NCBI GenBank assembly: GCA_963556255.1 | Contig: OY744606.1 | Location: 5,988,343 to 6,052,342 of the forward strand | From: Allolobophora icterica | Lineage: Eukaryota; Annelida; Clitellata; Crassiclitellata; Lumbricidae | Direction: 5' to 3' | DNA length: 64,000 nucleotides | Shown: positions 43,914-56,064 of the stretch, in pieces | Layout: each line of letters begins with the position of its first letter | Position numbering within the stretch: position 1 is the first letter of the stretch | Made by a program: the position numbers and the translations under genes | The notes under the pieces: model-generated | What the model saw: the letters and a program-made list of their open reading frames with translations, nothing else | The model's database searches: none | Told to the model about the DNA's origin: nothing

Positions 43914-46143
43914 CAACACTGGCGGTCCATTGACAATGACCGGTCCAATGACATTGATTGGTCAAATGGCATTAACTGGTCCAATGACACTGACCGGTCC
44001 AATAACACTGACTCGTCATTAGACATTGACTGTTCCAATGACATTGATTGGTCCAATGACATTGTCTGTTCCAATGACACTGACCGCTCTAATGACATTG
44101 ACTGGTCCATGAAATGACACTGACTGGTCCACTGATATTGACTGGTCTAATGACATTGACTGGTCCATGAAATGACACTGACTGGTCCAATGACATTGAT
44201 TGGTCCAATGACATTGATTGGTCCAGTGACACTGACATGGTCCAATCATCCAATGACAATGACCGGCCCAATGACATTGACTGGTCCAATGACATTGACT
44301 GGTCCAATGACATTGACTGGTCCAATGACATTGACTGGTCCAATGACATTGACAATGACCGATCCAATGACATTGATTGGTCCAGTGACACTAACATGGT
44401 CCAATCATCCAATGACATTGACTGGTCCAATGACATTGACAATGACCGATCCAATGACATTGATTGGTCCAGTGACACTGACATGGTCCAATCATCCAAT
44501 GACAATGACCGGCCCAATGACATTGACTGGTCCAATGACATTGACTGGTCCAATGACATTGTCTGTTCCAATGACACTGACCGCTCTAATGACATTGACT
44601 GGTCCATGAAATGACACTGACTGGTCCACTGATATTGACTGGTCTAATGACATTGACTGGTCCATGAAATGACACTGACTGGTCCAATGACATTGATTGG
44701 TCCAATGACATTGATTGGTCCAGTGACACTGACATGGTCCAATCATCCAATGACAATGACCGGCCCAATGACATTGACTGGTCCAATGACATTGACTGGT
44801 CCAATGACATTGACTGGTCCAATGACATTGACTGGTCCAATGACATTGACAATGACCGATCCAATGACATTGATTGGTCCAGTGACACTAACATGGTCCA
44901 ATCATCCAATGACATTGACTGGTCCAATGACATTGACAATGACCGATCCAATGACATTGATTGGTCCAGTGACACTGACATGGTCCAATCATCCAATGAC
45001 AATGACCGGCCCAATGACATTGACTGGTCCAATGACATTGACTGGTCCAATGACATTGACTGGTCCAATGACATTGACTGGTCCAATGACATTGACAATG
45101 ACCGATCCAATGACATTGATTGGTCCAGTGACACTAACATGGTCCAATCATCCAATGACATTGACTGGTCCAATGACATTGACAATGACCGATCCAATGA
45201 CATTGATTGGTCCAGTGACACTGACATGGTCCAATCATCCAATGACAATGACCGGCCCAATGACATTGACTGGTCCAATGACATTGACTGGTCCAATGAC
45301 ATTGTCTGTTCCAATGACACTGACCGCTCTAATGACATTGACTGGTCCATGAAATGACACTGACTGGTCCACTGATATTGACTGGTCTAATGACATTGAC
45401 TGGTCCATGAAATGACACTGACTGGTCCAATGACATTGATTGGTCCAATGACATTGATTGGTCCAGTGACACTGACATGGTCCAATCATCCAATGACAAT
45501 GACCGGCCCAATGACATTGACTGGTCCAATGACATTGACTGGTCCAATGATATTGACTGGTCCAATGACATTGACAATGACCGATCCAATGACATTGATT
45601 GGTCCAGTGACACTGACATGGTCCAATCATCCAATGACAATGACCGACCCAATGACATTGACTGGTCCAATGACATTGACTGGTCCAATGACATTGACAA
45701 TGACCGATCCAATGACATTGATTGGTCCAGTGACACTAACATGGTCCAATCATCCAATGACATTGACTGGTCCAATGACATTGACAATGACCGATCCAAT
45801 GACATTGATTGGTCCAGTGACACTGACATGGTCCAATCATCCAATGACAATGACCGGCCCAATGACATTGACTGGTCCAATGACATTGACTGGTCCAATG
45901 ACATTGACTGGTCCAATGACATTGACAATGACCGATCCAATGACATTGATTGGTCCAGTGACACTGACATGGTCCAATCATCCAATGACATTGACTGGTC
46001 CAATGACATTGACAATGACCGATAAAATGACATTGATTGGTCCAGTGACACTGACATGGTCCAATCATCCAACGACATTGACTGGTCCAATGACATTGAT
46101 TGGTCCAACGATACTGACTGGTCCAATTAATTTTGACTGGTCC
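43914..46143. repeat. 18-bp satellite with higher-order structure
   Basis: About 120 copies of CCAATGACATTGACTGGT and variants (18 bp). Marker phrases show a higher order: CATGAAATGACACTGACTGG recurs at 44108, 44605 and 45348 (spacings 497 and 743 bp, difference 246 bp), consistent with duplication of a 246-bp sub-block. Because 18 is a multiple of three, frames on both strands stay open for up to 265 codons (minus-strand MSLDQS repeats, plus-strand MTLTGP and NDIDWS repeats). I treat these as fortuitous. Confidence 0.96.
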
Positions 46144-46239
46144 TGAATTAGCAGCATGCTAGGTTTAGCCGTTTATCAATTTTATTAAAACTAAATTTAT
46201 TATTTAATGAAATTACAGTCGAATGTCGATTCACCGTCA

Positions 46240-46526
<287 letters not shown>

Positions 46527-46916
46527 TAGAGGTGTACCGATAGCCCTTTTTGCCGATTATGCCGAATATCGTGTATAGCCGATTACTGAAATAACCGATA
46601 CCGCGTATACGAGTCAGATTATATTATTTTGTTATCGCCCAAAATCTAGGAACAAGACGTTGCATAAGGGTTATTAAGGAGTTTCCAATCCTGTGTACTC
46701 CTTGGTTTCTACGGTGCCTAGAAAGTAGTGCAGTGCTAAATATAAATCAATAATAAGAAACAAAACATAGATAATTGTGCTATTTTTTCTTTTTGTAACG
46801 ATTATTGTGTAAAAACGTTAATTATATAAAGTAATTTGCATCAGCGCCGATTATTTTTTGCCGTTGCCAATAATCGGCCCGATTACGAATACTGCCGATG
46901 CATCGGAACAGTTCTA
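46527..46916. mobile_element. TIR element inserted in the CTAT microsatellite
   Basis: The imperfect inverted ends are TAGAGGTGTACCGAT and TAGAACTGTTCCGAT (complement). GCCGATTA-type motifs recur near both ends. CTAT/CTGT microsatellite flanks both sides, so a target duplication cannot be measured. The ends resemble a hAT terminus type (TAGAGNTGNNCCGAT). Confidence 0.55.
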
Positions 46917-47399
46917 CTATCTGTCTATCTATCTATCATCTATCTATCTATCGGTGACGATTATCAAGACATTCTTACACATTGAGGTGACTACTGGCGC
47001 CTCGTAGCAATCGCGTTTGATATTAGAGGCACTGAATCTGGGAAAGAGAGGCTATCATTGCCGTTGTTCTTTCCCACACTTCCGACGACACCGACTTAAT
47101 TGCTCTGCGAGTGGTCTCTCGTATCGTCGATATCACCGCAGTTTTCTGTCGAACGTCGCTATACGGTAAATATTGAGCACACTTTACTGACGATTGTTGT
47201 CGCGTATCGACGTATCTACGATTCGATAGAGCTGTAGAGATAAGACGTATCTGCTAGAGGCTAAGAGATGAGGGGCATAGTCGGTCCTAAGTTAAGCGAT
47301 AGGGAAGTAGGTTCAAGGCTTCCTGGAAGAATCGATGTGACCTGTGTGGAAACTGTAGCCTTCGTGCCATGGAAGAATCACTAGTTCTTGAGAGTGGAC
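46917..47399. other. Microsatellite remainder and unassigned sequence
   Basis: CTAT units to about 46951, then about 450 bp without a recognised feature. Confidence 0.5.
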
Positions 47400-48262
47400 G
47401 ATCTTTCCTTGGTTGTGCATCTGGATGGATGGCTTCTAATCGGTTACTGCTGAACCCATCTAAAACTCAGTTTATTTGGCTTGGTGGTCGCAGACAGTTG
47501 ACAAAGGTTGACCTGCTTTTGTTAGCAGAGGCCTTCCCCCATGTTTCCTTTTCGCTCACTATCCGGGATCTGGGTGTAACAATTGACCAAGAGCTTACTT
47601 TTTCTCAGCATGTTAATTTGGTCACCCGGAGTTGCTACTACCAGCTCCGGCAGTTGCGTGTTGTAATGCGGTCCCTTTCTTATGACGCGGCAGTGATCCT
47701 TGTTCACGCTTTTATCTCCAGTAGAGTTGACTATTGCTGCTCTGTTCTCACTGGACATCCATTGACTCTAATTGGGCGGCTTGACCGGGTTCTTCGCTCT
47801 GCCGCTCGGCTCATTGCCCATATCCCAAAATATGCACCAGTTTCAGCTTATATGCGTGATGTCCTGCATTGGCTTCCTGCCTCACAGCGCATCTCCTATA
47901 GGATTGCTTCTCTTGTTTGGCGGTCTCTCTCTGGTGAAGCTCCGTCTTACCTATCTGATCGCTGCTGTCCGCTCTCTAGCCTAATGTCCCGTCGAGTTCT
48001 ACGTTCTGCAACTGGGGGTGAGCTGTTAGTTCCTCGGTCCCGCTCCTCAGTTAAACAGCGTCGTGCCTTCTCAGTGGCTGGCCCCTCTTTGTGGAATGGG
48101 CTCCCACCTTCTTTGCGCTTATTTCCACGAGGAAGTTCGCCTGTTTTCTACCGCCTCCTTAAGACTTCCCTTTTTGACCGTGGCTGGACTAGGAGCACCT
48201 CTGAGTAGGTTTCTTGAACAGGCGCTATATAAATTATCAAAATGAATGAATGAATGAATGAA
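47400..48262 (+). pseudogene. L2-like LINE, 5'-truncated, with (TGAA)n tail
   Basis: The frame 47369-48208 encodes SGWMASNRLLLNPSKTQFIW, LTIRDLGVTIDQELTFSQH, LVHAFISSRVDYCCSVLTG, LHWLPASQRISYRIASLVWR and AGPSLWNGLPPSLR. This is the ORF2 segment downstream of the FADD reverse transcriptase active site through to the C-terminus. The residues before about codon 13 look unrelated, so the true 5' junction is near 47405. After the stop comes a stem-loop-like CACCTCTGAGTAGG...GGCGCTATATAAATTATC tail and (TGAA)n at 48241-48262. The frame is unbroken, but the endonuclease and RT core are missing. The paralogue at 56995-57840 is clearly diverged. Confidence 0.88.
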
Positions 48263-48546
48263 TAGGAAGATTCTTCTTCAGTGTTTTGAGTTCAATTCCT
48301 CAAGAGGTTCTGTTCAATCTACAGTGGAGAGATCTCTACTGTTCGACATAGTCGTCAGCTTCTTCCATGGTGAGAGTAAAGCGGATCTTCGTAGTGTCTT
48401 CGAGGTTGATCTACACTTCGCATCCCTTCCCTTAGAAGTGGTGCGTGGGTTCTAGTTGTATTATTGGGCGCTATATCAATATATTATTTCTCTTCTATCT
48501 TATTTTAGCTTAAAGTAGGCCTAAAGAGCATAAATTTGGAGACAGT
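48263..48546. other. Unassigned sequence ending in a GGGCGCTATATCAATAT tail
   Basis: The plus-strand phrase ATTGGGCGCTATATCAATAT at about 48465 resembles the shared LINE tail. The preceding 200 bp show no protein I recognise. Confidence 0.4.
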
Positions 48547-48549
48547 ATA

Positions 48550-49002
48550 GGGGCCGTCCATATATTACGTACGCAAAGAGGGGGGGAGGGGGGTCAGATT
48601 TTGGCGATTTTGCGTACGGGTGCGTACGGGGGGGGAGGGGGGTGGCCGAAATGTGTACGTACGCAAAATAAATTTCGAATTATGACGTCCACATTAGCCT
48701 ATTTATAACTCTGTATTGTCCTATAGTCGTCCGATGGCATTTTATTACATGATATAAAAGCCATGTGAAGTTATTCTGTGCTGTGAACGAGACACCTATA
48801 ATTTGTCTATATTAGCCCTCACTCATCCTTCAATCTGGCCTAAAGTGCAGAGAGACACTTTCTGCGGCTGGTCTTCTCGGGGGGGGGGGGGTGTGCGTCA
48901 AGCGTACGTACGCAGGGGGGGTGCGGAAGAAAGTACGCTTGCGTACAGGGGGGGGGGTCCAATTTTCCCGAATTTTTGCGTACGTAATATATGGACGGCC
49001 CC
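48550..49002. mobile_element. 453-bp MITE with 28-bp perfect terminal inverted repeats
   Basis: Both ends read GGGGCCGTCCATATATTACG followed by TACGCAAA on their own strand. ATA flanks each end (48547-48549 and 49003-49005), so the duplication is ATA or TA. Internal copies of GTACGTACGCA lie next to long G-runs. The superfamily is not decided. Confidence 0.85.
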
Positions 49003-49005
49003 ATA

Positions 49006-50180
49006 GAGAACATTAGGGTATGCAGAAATTCTGTGGGTTTTTACTCCAATTGTTGCTCTGGTATAAAACTTATTAATGTTTAATTATTGTGGTCATTTTT
49101 AATGCTTATCCATTGTCAACGTTGATTCCGTATATTGTCCATATAATTTCTATAATAGAGGTGGTGACTGAATATTTTTATCAATCCTGTAAGGAGGAAA
49201 GGTATTACAGGTATTGCTACAAATAAACTAATTTGGTGTCTGTTACGTAAAGCGTGAAAAACTGTCTGCAATGTAGCTTAGTCACTGAGTTAGTTACTAC
49301 GTCAGCGATGTGTTTGAACCATGTTTCTTGCAGTGAAGACAGTTAATTTTGTTGCCATCTACGACTTTTCCATCAGCATTTACCTTAAATACAAAATGAT
49401 CGCTTAATTTTCCAATCAAACGTTTCACATAATCATTGTTCGCCATATTGTTTACTCCGGAAATGGGCTGCTCGATTTCATGAAATAAATAAAAAAAAGA
49501 GCAAGCCGAAATTAATCGATTAAAATTTTTAATGATTAGTCGATTAATTAATTGTTAAAATCCGCAGCCCTAGTATTAATATTATTTATTCTTATTTATT
49601 ATTTTATTAGTTTTTTTATTATTATTAATATTATTATTATTATTATCATCATCGCCATCATCATCATCACCACCACTACTATTACGCATTCATCAAGCAT
49701 CACTACTTTGTGACCAAGCAAGAACATATCAAGAACATATCAAGAACATATCAAGAACATATCAAGAACATATCAAGAACCCTTTCGTTTGGGAATTTCC
49801 GTGTATTTATTTCTGCTTTACTGAAAACACGTGGCAAACTTTTTTTGATAAATAAGAAAAATCTTCTCAGAAATTTATGATATAGTTGGTCTAAAAATAT
49901 CACATGTATACATTTTGTGAGATCATGCATGTTTCTCAAAAACCCGTTGATTAGACGAATATATATATATATGTTACCAACAGGTATGTTCGAGCCTCTC
50001 TGCTAGGGTGAGTGGCGCTCTATAAATCACACCAGTCAATGTCATTACATGATTGTAGAGATACATACGTATCTAGGCAGACATACATAATATGCACAAA
50101 TCTACATACAAATGTACATGCAGGAGAGCAGGCATTGCATACATGATACATAAAACGAGCATATAAATGCACGCATACTA

Positions 50181-50224
<44 letters not shown>

Positions 50225-50502
50225 GTATATATATATGCATGCATATTTTCGTCTATCTTCCGCTGTTTTGATGGAAACACTAGGAAGGTTTTTCATTGAT
50301 AAATAAGATAATCTTCATATAAATTAATAAATTAAGTTATTTCATCTAAAAATAGCATCTGTATACATTTTGTGAGATCATGCATATATATACATACATA
50401 GAATCTTATATGCACACACTAAATACGTATATCTATATACATGTGCATATTCATTATTATTATTATTATATACATGGATGCTTACATACATGCATATATA
50501 CA
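49006..50502. other. Unassigned AT-rich sequence with a dispersed duplicate
   Basis: ATATCAAGAAC is tandemly repeated five times at 49727-49780. A diverged segment of about 130 bp occurs twice (49795-49933 and 50255-50390), sharing GATAAATAAG and TGTATACATTTTGTGAGATC. An AATCGATTAA stretch ending GCAGCCCTAG at about 49573 may be a hAT terminus. A short SINE/LINE tail (GAGTGGCGCTCTATAAATCA) lies at about 50010. (AT)n lies at 50188-50230. No gene. Confidence 0.5.
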
Positions 50503-52169
50503 TTAGGGTGGTCCAATAAAATAAAATTTTGAAAATTAATTTAGGTCACATTTGTTCTTGTTCTATTCAGTTTAAAGAATATTTCGACCAATTTTTGTGT
50601 CTTTAGACGAATAATTAGGGGTGGCTCAATTTTGAATGATAAATGTTGTTACTAAGAAATTTCCTCAGATTTAGTATATTCAAAGTTTTGAACAAAAACG
50701 TTTTAAAATAAAATAAAGACAAGAAGAAAGTCACTGTTTAGTGTCTACTGTTTAGTAAGTTTATAGTTAAATAGTAGTAAGTTTATATTTAATAAGAACA
50801 ACATTAAAATAAGTCTTTTTTGAGATATTCTTCAAGAGATACTTTGATGGCTCTGGGATGGCCTTCCAATGAGCGCTGACAACTTGAAGAAGGTATTGTT
50901 TTTTATTCTTATCTTCTAAGGTTATCGAACAGTTGAGTGTCTAGATCAAAGAAATGCGTGTCTCTTCACAGTCATTTACTGCTTCTATTTGCCTGGTATT
51001 TCTGTCAATGCGAGTTAAATTGGATCCAACTGCCAAAAGTCTCGCGGCGTCGAAAGGAAAGCCTGGGCCTTTTCTGCCCAACTGTCAATGATCGAAGAGC
51101 CAAGATGTTCGGCTTGTTACATAATGATTCTAGTGGATTTCCCAAGTTGAGTGTTTTACTTTCAATCCTCTGATGGTGTCTTCTTTTCAGCACGTTTGAG
51201 ATTCTTAACCATGGTGGCCCTTGTATTAACATCAACGCGGTGGTCAAAAAAGGCCAGGCCAATTAAATGCTCGGAAAAATACCAGAGGTGTCTCCTGAAA
51301 AGCTGTCATGGTTGCATTTTTCACAATATTGTTGCAGGTATAAACTTCCAACAAGTTCAACAGTTTCAAGTCATTGTTTGGAGCTATCTCTGCCAAGCAA
51401 ATTTCATGCCCAAAAAATCCATAGACAAGGGAGACTAAAAGGCTGACATCTGTTAAAGCCTTTCTCTCCCAGGTGTCAAGAGTCATTTGATTCTTGAAAA
51501 CAAGGATTTTGAGAGAATAGATGCCGTTGGCCATCCACCTCACATCTTGCGTTGCCCCAGGAACTCGAAAGCACACTCTTCTCTCGAACACCCACCAAGG
51601 AAGACGAGACACAATTGCAGAAGCTCGCCATAATCTTCACGTTGGTGCTGGTTTTCACAGCATCTTGGTAGCATTACGGAGACCCATCATGCCCAACTGA
51701 AGAACGTTTCTTCAGCAGTGTCATAATTGGTTTTGTCAAACTTCGGCCATTCTTTTTTAAATCGTTTGAATAAGCCTACATCTGGTCCACTGGTACTTCC
51801 GAAGGTTGTGGAAGCAAAAATGCTAGATAGCATAACTAATTAATATTATTTAAAATTTCAATTTATATAATTTAATTGTAATTTTTCAAATATCAAACAC
51901 ATAGAAGGAAGTGAAACATGACAGAAGTGAAAACAACTAAAAACCAACCTAAATGAAAATGTTAAAATTAAATAAGTAAAAAAACGATAATTTTTCGAAA
52001 CAGTAATTTTCATAATGTCAGTAAAAATGTTCGGCTTTGAGCCACCATATTATTGAATCCGTTTTATTTTTGGCCTGTAAGCTCCTGTGGTATATACTGT
52101 AGAAACAAGGGCAACTATGACCCAAGTTGATATTTGAAATTTTTTTACATGGTCAATTAGACCTCCTTA
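50503..52169 (-). mobile_element. Unclassified 1.7-kb DNA transposon, decayed
   Basis: The left end AGGGTGGTCCAATAAAATAA...AATTTAGGTCACATTTGTTC and the right end (complement) AGGAGGTCTAATTGACCATG...AACTTGGGTCATAGTTGCCC align as diverged inverted repeats of about 60 bp. A protein-like minus-strand region lies between them. The target duplication is uncertain because both flanks are TATA-rich. I do not know the superfamily. Confidence 0.5.
51244..51612 (-). pseudogene. Transposon-borne protein fragment, unknown family
   Basis: The 122-codon frame carries FRVPGATQDVRWMANGIYSL, KILVFKNQMTLDTWERKALT and AEIAPNNDLKLLNLLEVYT. From memory, PGA..(A)RWM..IYSLKI and AP.NDL motifs occur in hypothetical proteins that are multicopy in aquatic invertebrate genomes, which suggests a transposon protein. 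I cannot name its function. Protein-like sequence continues in other frames downstream (DHRVDVNTRATMVKNLKRAE and STPRDFWQLDP, about 51000-51245) and upstream (51476-51658, CNCVSSSLVG), so several frameshifts are needed. It is not functional as it stands. Confidence 0.45.
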
Positions 52170-52856
52170 TTATACATACATACATATATACATGTGCACA
52201 CATCAATACACCCTGTACACACATCAATACACCCATGTGTGCGTTCATTAAGAGTATTTTTTGATACAGAAGTGTTACAAAATAATGCACAGAAATATTT
52301 GTTTTATGGAGATTGAAACTAAACATACAGTGAACTAAATAATTATGAAACTCTGTCATAAAAAAACTAATTTCTGTTTGCAAAATTGTACTAAATTATA
52401 CGCAATAATTTACTGCATGAATTAAAAAAAATTTCATAGTTAAATAAGAAAAACCTAAAAATAAACCAAAAATATTGCCGCAATCTGTATTGAAACAGAA
52501 GCAGGTGCTTTTCTGAGTTACTTTAAAAATGCGCTGTATTAGGCATTATAATACAAGCAAAATTGCATGTCACTTTATTTTAAGGCCGTACAAACATTCG
52601 TATGGACATTTCATGCAATTGTATTTAGGGCCTATATATGCAAATTTATATAGCGCCACGTGAGAGAGATTCATCAGAGACTTTCACGACCTAGCACGAA
52701 GAAACAACGGCATGTTGGCTCTATTAATGCTCCTTATTGGAATGTGGGTCCCATGTAGCCCCATGTGGGATATGTTGGCATACTTTGTGAACACCTAATG
52801 CATAGCATACAGAATTTAAAATCGTTATGATGTCCTCGAAACAAGTTGCTATAGAT
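52170..52856. other. Unassigned sequence with an L2-like tail fragment
   Basis: At 52636-52695 the minus strand reads CTGATGAATCTCTCTCACGT then GGCGCTATATAAATTTGC, the shared tail. CACACATCAATACACCC is tandemly duplicated near 52196-52233. No gene. Confidence 0.5.
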
Positions 52857-53185
52857 CAGCGGTTCTCAACCTGTGGGTCGCGACCCCTAAGGGGGTCGCC
52901 TTACGATTTACCAGGGGTCGGCTGGAACCTTCAGAAATTTGTAAAAAGTTGTCAGCATAGTTTCTTAATATTTAATATTTATGTAATTATTATTACTACA
53001 CTATAAAAAAGTTGTCAGCATAGTTTCTTAATATTTAATATTTATGTAATTATTATTACTACACTATAATGGTAGCAATAATGCGTCGAAGGGGAGTAAC
53101 CCAATCAATTTCATTGTTGGGGGTCGCCACACCTTTGAAAAATATTATCAAGGGGTCGCAGCCCTAAAAAGGTTGAGAACCGCTG
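52857..53185. mobile_element. 329-bp hAT MITE
   Basis: The terminal inverted repeats CAGCGGTTCTCAACCTGTGG and (complement) CAGCGGTTCTCAACCTTTTT are flanked by a perfect 8-bp duplication CTATAGAT (52849-52856 and 53186-53193). The interior has GTCGCGACCCC-type ends and a tandem duplication of about 62 bp (AAGTTGTCAGCATAGTTTCT, starting near 52944 and 53006). CAGNGGTTCTCAA ends are classic for hAT MITEs. Confidence 0.95.
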
Positions 53186-53394
53186 CTATAGATGAATTCA
53201 ATTCGCTCTATTATTGGCCACTCAGGCGCGTTTGAGGTTTCAGTTCTTGCGCCTCTCCTGTTGCCAATCTTTTTTTCACATATTTGTCAAACTGCACACA
53301 GCGCAAAATGTATTTAATTGTCCAGCAAATTGTGCTGGTGATATATATACTCAACTCTATGCACATATATATGGAGGTATATACATATGTTGTG

Positions 53395-53742
<348 letters not shown>

Positions 53743-53974
53743 CGCTCACTCACTCACTTTGTTTCTGTGCCACAGATCCTTCAGCCAAAACTGAACTTTA
53801 ACAATATCACGGACAATTTCTAGAGCGCCGTAACACGACGAAGCTGCTGCAAGCCTGCTTGTCTTCTCTCTACATATGGTTCTCCTTTGTTATTTTGCAG
53901 TCAACCAGGTAAATCCGAAACAATAATTCTTTCGCAATTCACCAACGCATATACAGCCTTTGATAAATACATTG

Positions 53975-54115
53975 AAGCACGGTAGCTGAATGGATAAAGC
54001 GCGCGGCCTTGTAAGGCTGAGAATGCGGGTTCGAACCCCAGTCAGGTCGCGTGTGCACTTCTGAACTTTGGAAGGAGGGCAATATCAATTGCAGTTGTAT
54101 CGTATCGTATAGTTG
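53975..54115 (+). mobile_element. tRNA-derived SINE, family B, copy 1
   Basis: The head GCACGGTAGCTGAATGGATA (A-box-like) with GCGGGTTCGAACCCC (B box) is followed by the body ACTTTGGAAGGAGGGCAATA, TGCAGTTG and a (TATCG)n tail. The minus-strand copy at 56065-56245 shares body and tail type. I considered a functional tRNA, but the sequence continues directly into SINE body. Confidence 0.75.
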
Positions 54116-54159
54116 TGTAGGCCTATTGTATTAAAAGTTCATTTGAAAGTCTCGCATTA

Positions 54160-54365
54160 GCTTGTTGATCGATATCGCGTCATCAAGCAAAATTCAATAC
54201 CTTGGTGTAACCATTGATGGCTCTCTCACTGAAACAACGCGCGAATCTTCTTCTTGCAAGTCTTGTATCGATCACATCATAATCGTAAACTCAACAGAAT
54301 TTCTAAAGTGCTACTCTAAAGCTAAGCGCTGGGCGCCAGCTTATTCATGAGCGCTGCGTCGTATA
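54160..54365. mobile_element. LINE RT relic and family F tail
   Basis: The plus strand 54162-54245 encodes KIQYLGVTIDGSLT, typical of the LINE region after the RT active site. The minus strand 54270-54365 reads CGCTCATGAATAAGCTGGCG, CCCAGCGCTTAGCTTTAGAG and TTGAGTTTACGATTATGATG, a diverged family F tail. Confidence 0.5.
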
Positions 54366-54973
54366 AGAGGGGTTGTTCAGAGATGGTCAAGGGAAGATCC
54401 TAGTCCTGCTGCCAGAGAGAGACCCAAGTAATCAAAGTGAAAAATCAGACAGTAACACATTAGGCAGAAGTGAAGGAATACAACAGAAAACCCCAAAGGT
54501 ACCAAGATCTCGATTAAATAGGGTCGCCAATGTGGGTAAGTGTAGGATGACAATTATTTGCTCAAAGTTAAATCAAATGGTTTAAGAGACCTACGCCAAA
54601 TGGGGATGGGGACAGCTGAATGGTAACACACTGGCCAGAAGAGTTCTGGATCTTGAAAAGTCGCGGTTCGGTACCCGTAAGTCCCCTCTAGGTCGACTCG
54701 GCCTTCCACTCCCTAAGGGCAGCAGTAACACAGGCTGACAAGATGCGTGCTAATTAAGATCTTGATAATTGTACCGTCATGTTTCAATTGTTTAAATGTA
54801 ACTTACTGCGGTTTGTCAGTGAGCCTGCGAATAAACACGAATATATATATATTATTATTGTAGATTAAGTCAGACAGAACAGCCAATAAGGGGTCAAGGA
54901 AAACGAGAAAAGACAAGAGACAGACAAAACAACCACAAAATAGAAAGACATGTAGTATTTTCTTTACTGGGTT
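54366..54973. other. Unassigned sequence, no gene seen
   Basis: A 70-codon frame at 54373-54585 resembles nothing known to me. Confidence 0.4.
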
Positions 54974-55530
54974 TGCAATCAAAGCACCTTCTGCCTTTTT
55001 GGCAACCAAGCCCACACGTATGTGAGGAGGTTTCGTGGAGAAGAATTCAAGCCAGAGTGTCTGAACCTGACGGCGAAGCATCCTCTGAAGATCATGTTCT
55101 GGGGCTGCATGGGAGCCTGTGGCGTCGGGCGTCTGCATATCGTCGATAGAACGGTCTACGCGACAAAGTATATACATCGGCATACTACAGAAGTGCATCG
55201 TGCCATCGGCACAGCAGCTGTTCCCGCATCGGATGGCAATGTCGTTGCACCAAAATGGTCATAAACTGGAAGAACCAGAGCAACATCAGGATCCTGGATT
55301 GGTCCGCCCAATCACCAGATACATCTGAATCCGATTGAGAATCTCTGGACTAATGTAACCTTGGAGCTATCCAAGATACATCCCACCACCAAGCGCGAGC
55401 TTATCGCGCATCGCCATCTGGAACCGAGTCTTCGCCCATGACGACCTCGTGAAGCTGCAGTCCACTTAATGCCGACACGCTGCAGACACGCTGCAGACTG
55501 GCCCATAAAATACTGATCCATCACTGACAC
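54974..55530 (+). pseudogene. Tc1-like transposase pseudogene, C-terminal half
   Basis: The plus strand reads CNQSTFCLFGNQAHTYVRRF, RGEEFKPECLNLTAKHP and IMFWGCMGACGVGRLHIVD, the catalytic domain of Tc1-family transposases. The first motif normally reads SDEST with the first catalytic Asp; here Asp and Glu positions appear as Asn and Gln (54977-54982). The second-Asp region (QDGAPCH in relatives) is not recognisable. After frameshifts NPIENLWTNVTLELSKIHPT and TKRELIA (third acidic motif, 55331-55411) are found, then decayed C-terminal sequence. The DNA-binding N-terminus and terminal repeats were not found. Confidence 0.8.
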
Positions 55531-56064
55531 ATCAAACCGGCCGTGTTCAAGGTCACTAAATGATGGAGAAGGCTTACGATCGTACAGTACATGCTCGTTA
55601 TGTCATTTCAACACATTGTATGTGTACTACGCACAGAAGAAGCATGGGCCGGTGACATGCCTGTTTTTGTGATTTTGTGAAGTAATTGTCATTGTTGCTG
55701 TTAATTCAAGCATTTATTTTGTATGTGATTAATTGAAGATAAGTCTGATGATGGCAGCTATCCATGTCCTGGAGGAGTTTAAAACTCGTCTCTGTACTGG
55801 TAGGTTATTCATTTCATATTTGAAAGAAGTATGTGTCCGTTTAATCAACTTCAAGGACGTTTGTCCAAAAAAGTAAGCTAAGCATGCAGCACCAACGTCA
55901 CCGAGCTTGCATCGGGGAAGCTTACAGAATGTTTTGTATAGACATAGGGGAATACGCAGATACAGAACGTGATCGCTCCAAACTGTTGGAGTTGTATCGG
56001 ATTGACGACATCAAATCTCCAGCATTGTCCACGTTCTGCAGTGAAAGATGCGGTCGGATTTCAC
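55531..56064. other. Unassigned sequence, no gene seen
   Basis: No supported feature. Confidence 0.45.

Noticed and set aside
44089..46146. Frames of 145-265 codons with MSLDQS, MTLTGP or NDIDWS repeats
   Set aside because: An 18-bp period keeps frames open by arithmetic on both strands; there is no start context or independent domain.
53975..54050. Possible functional tRNA gene
   Set aside because: The boxes look good, but it continues into a SINE body found at another locus and I could not pair a clean anticodon arm.
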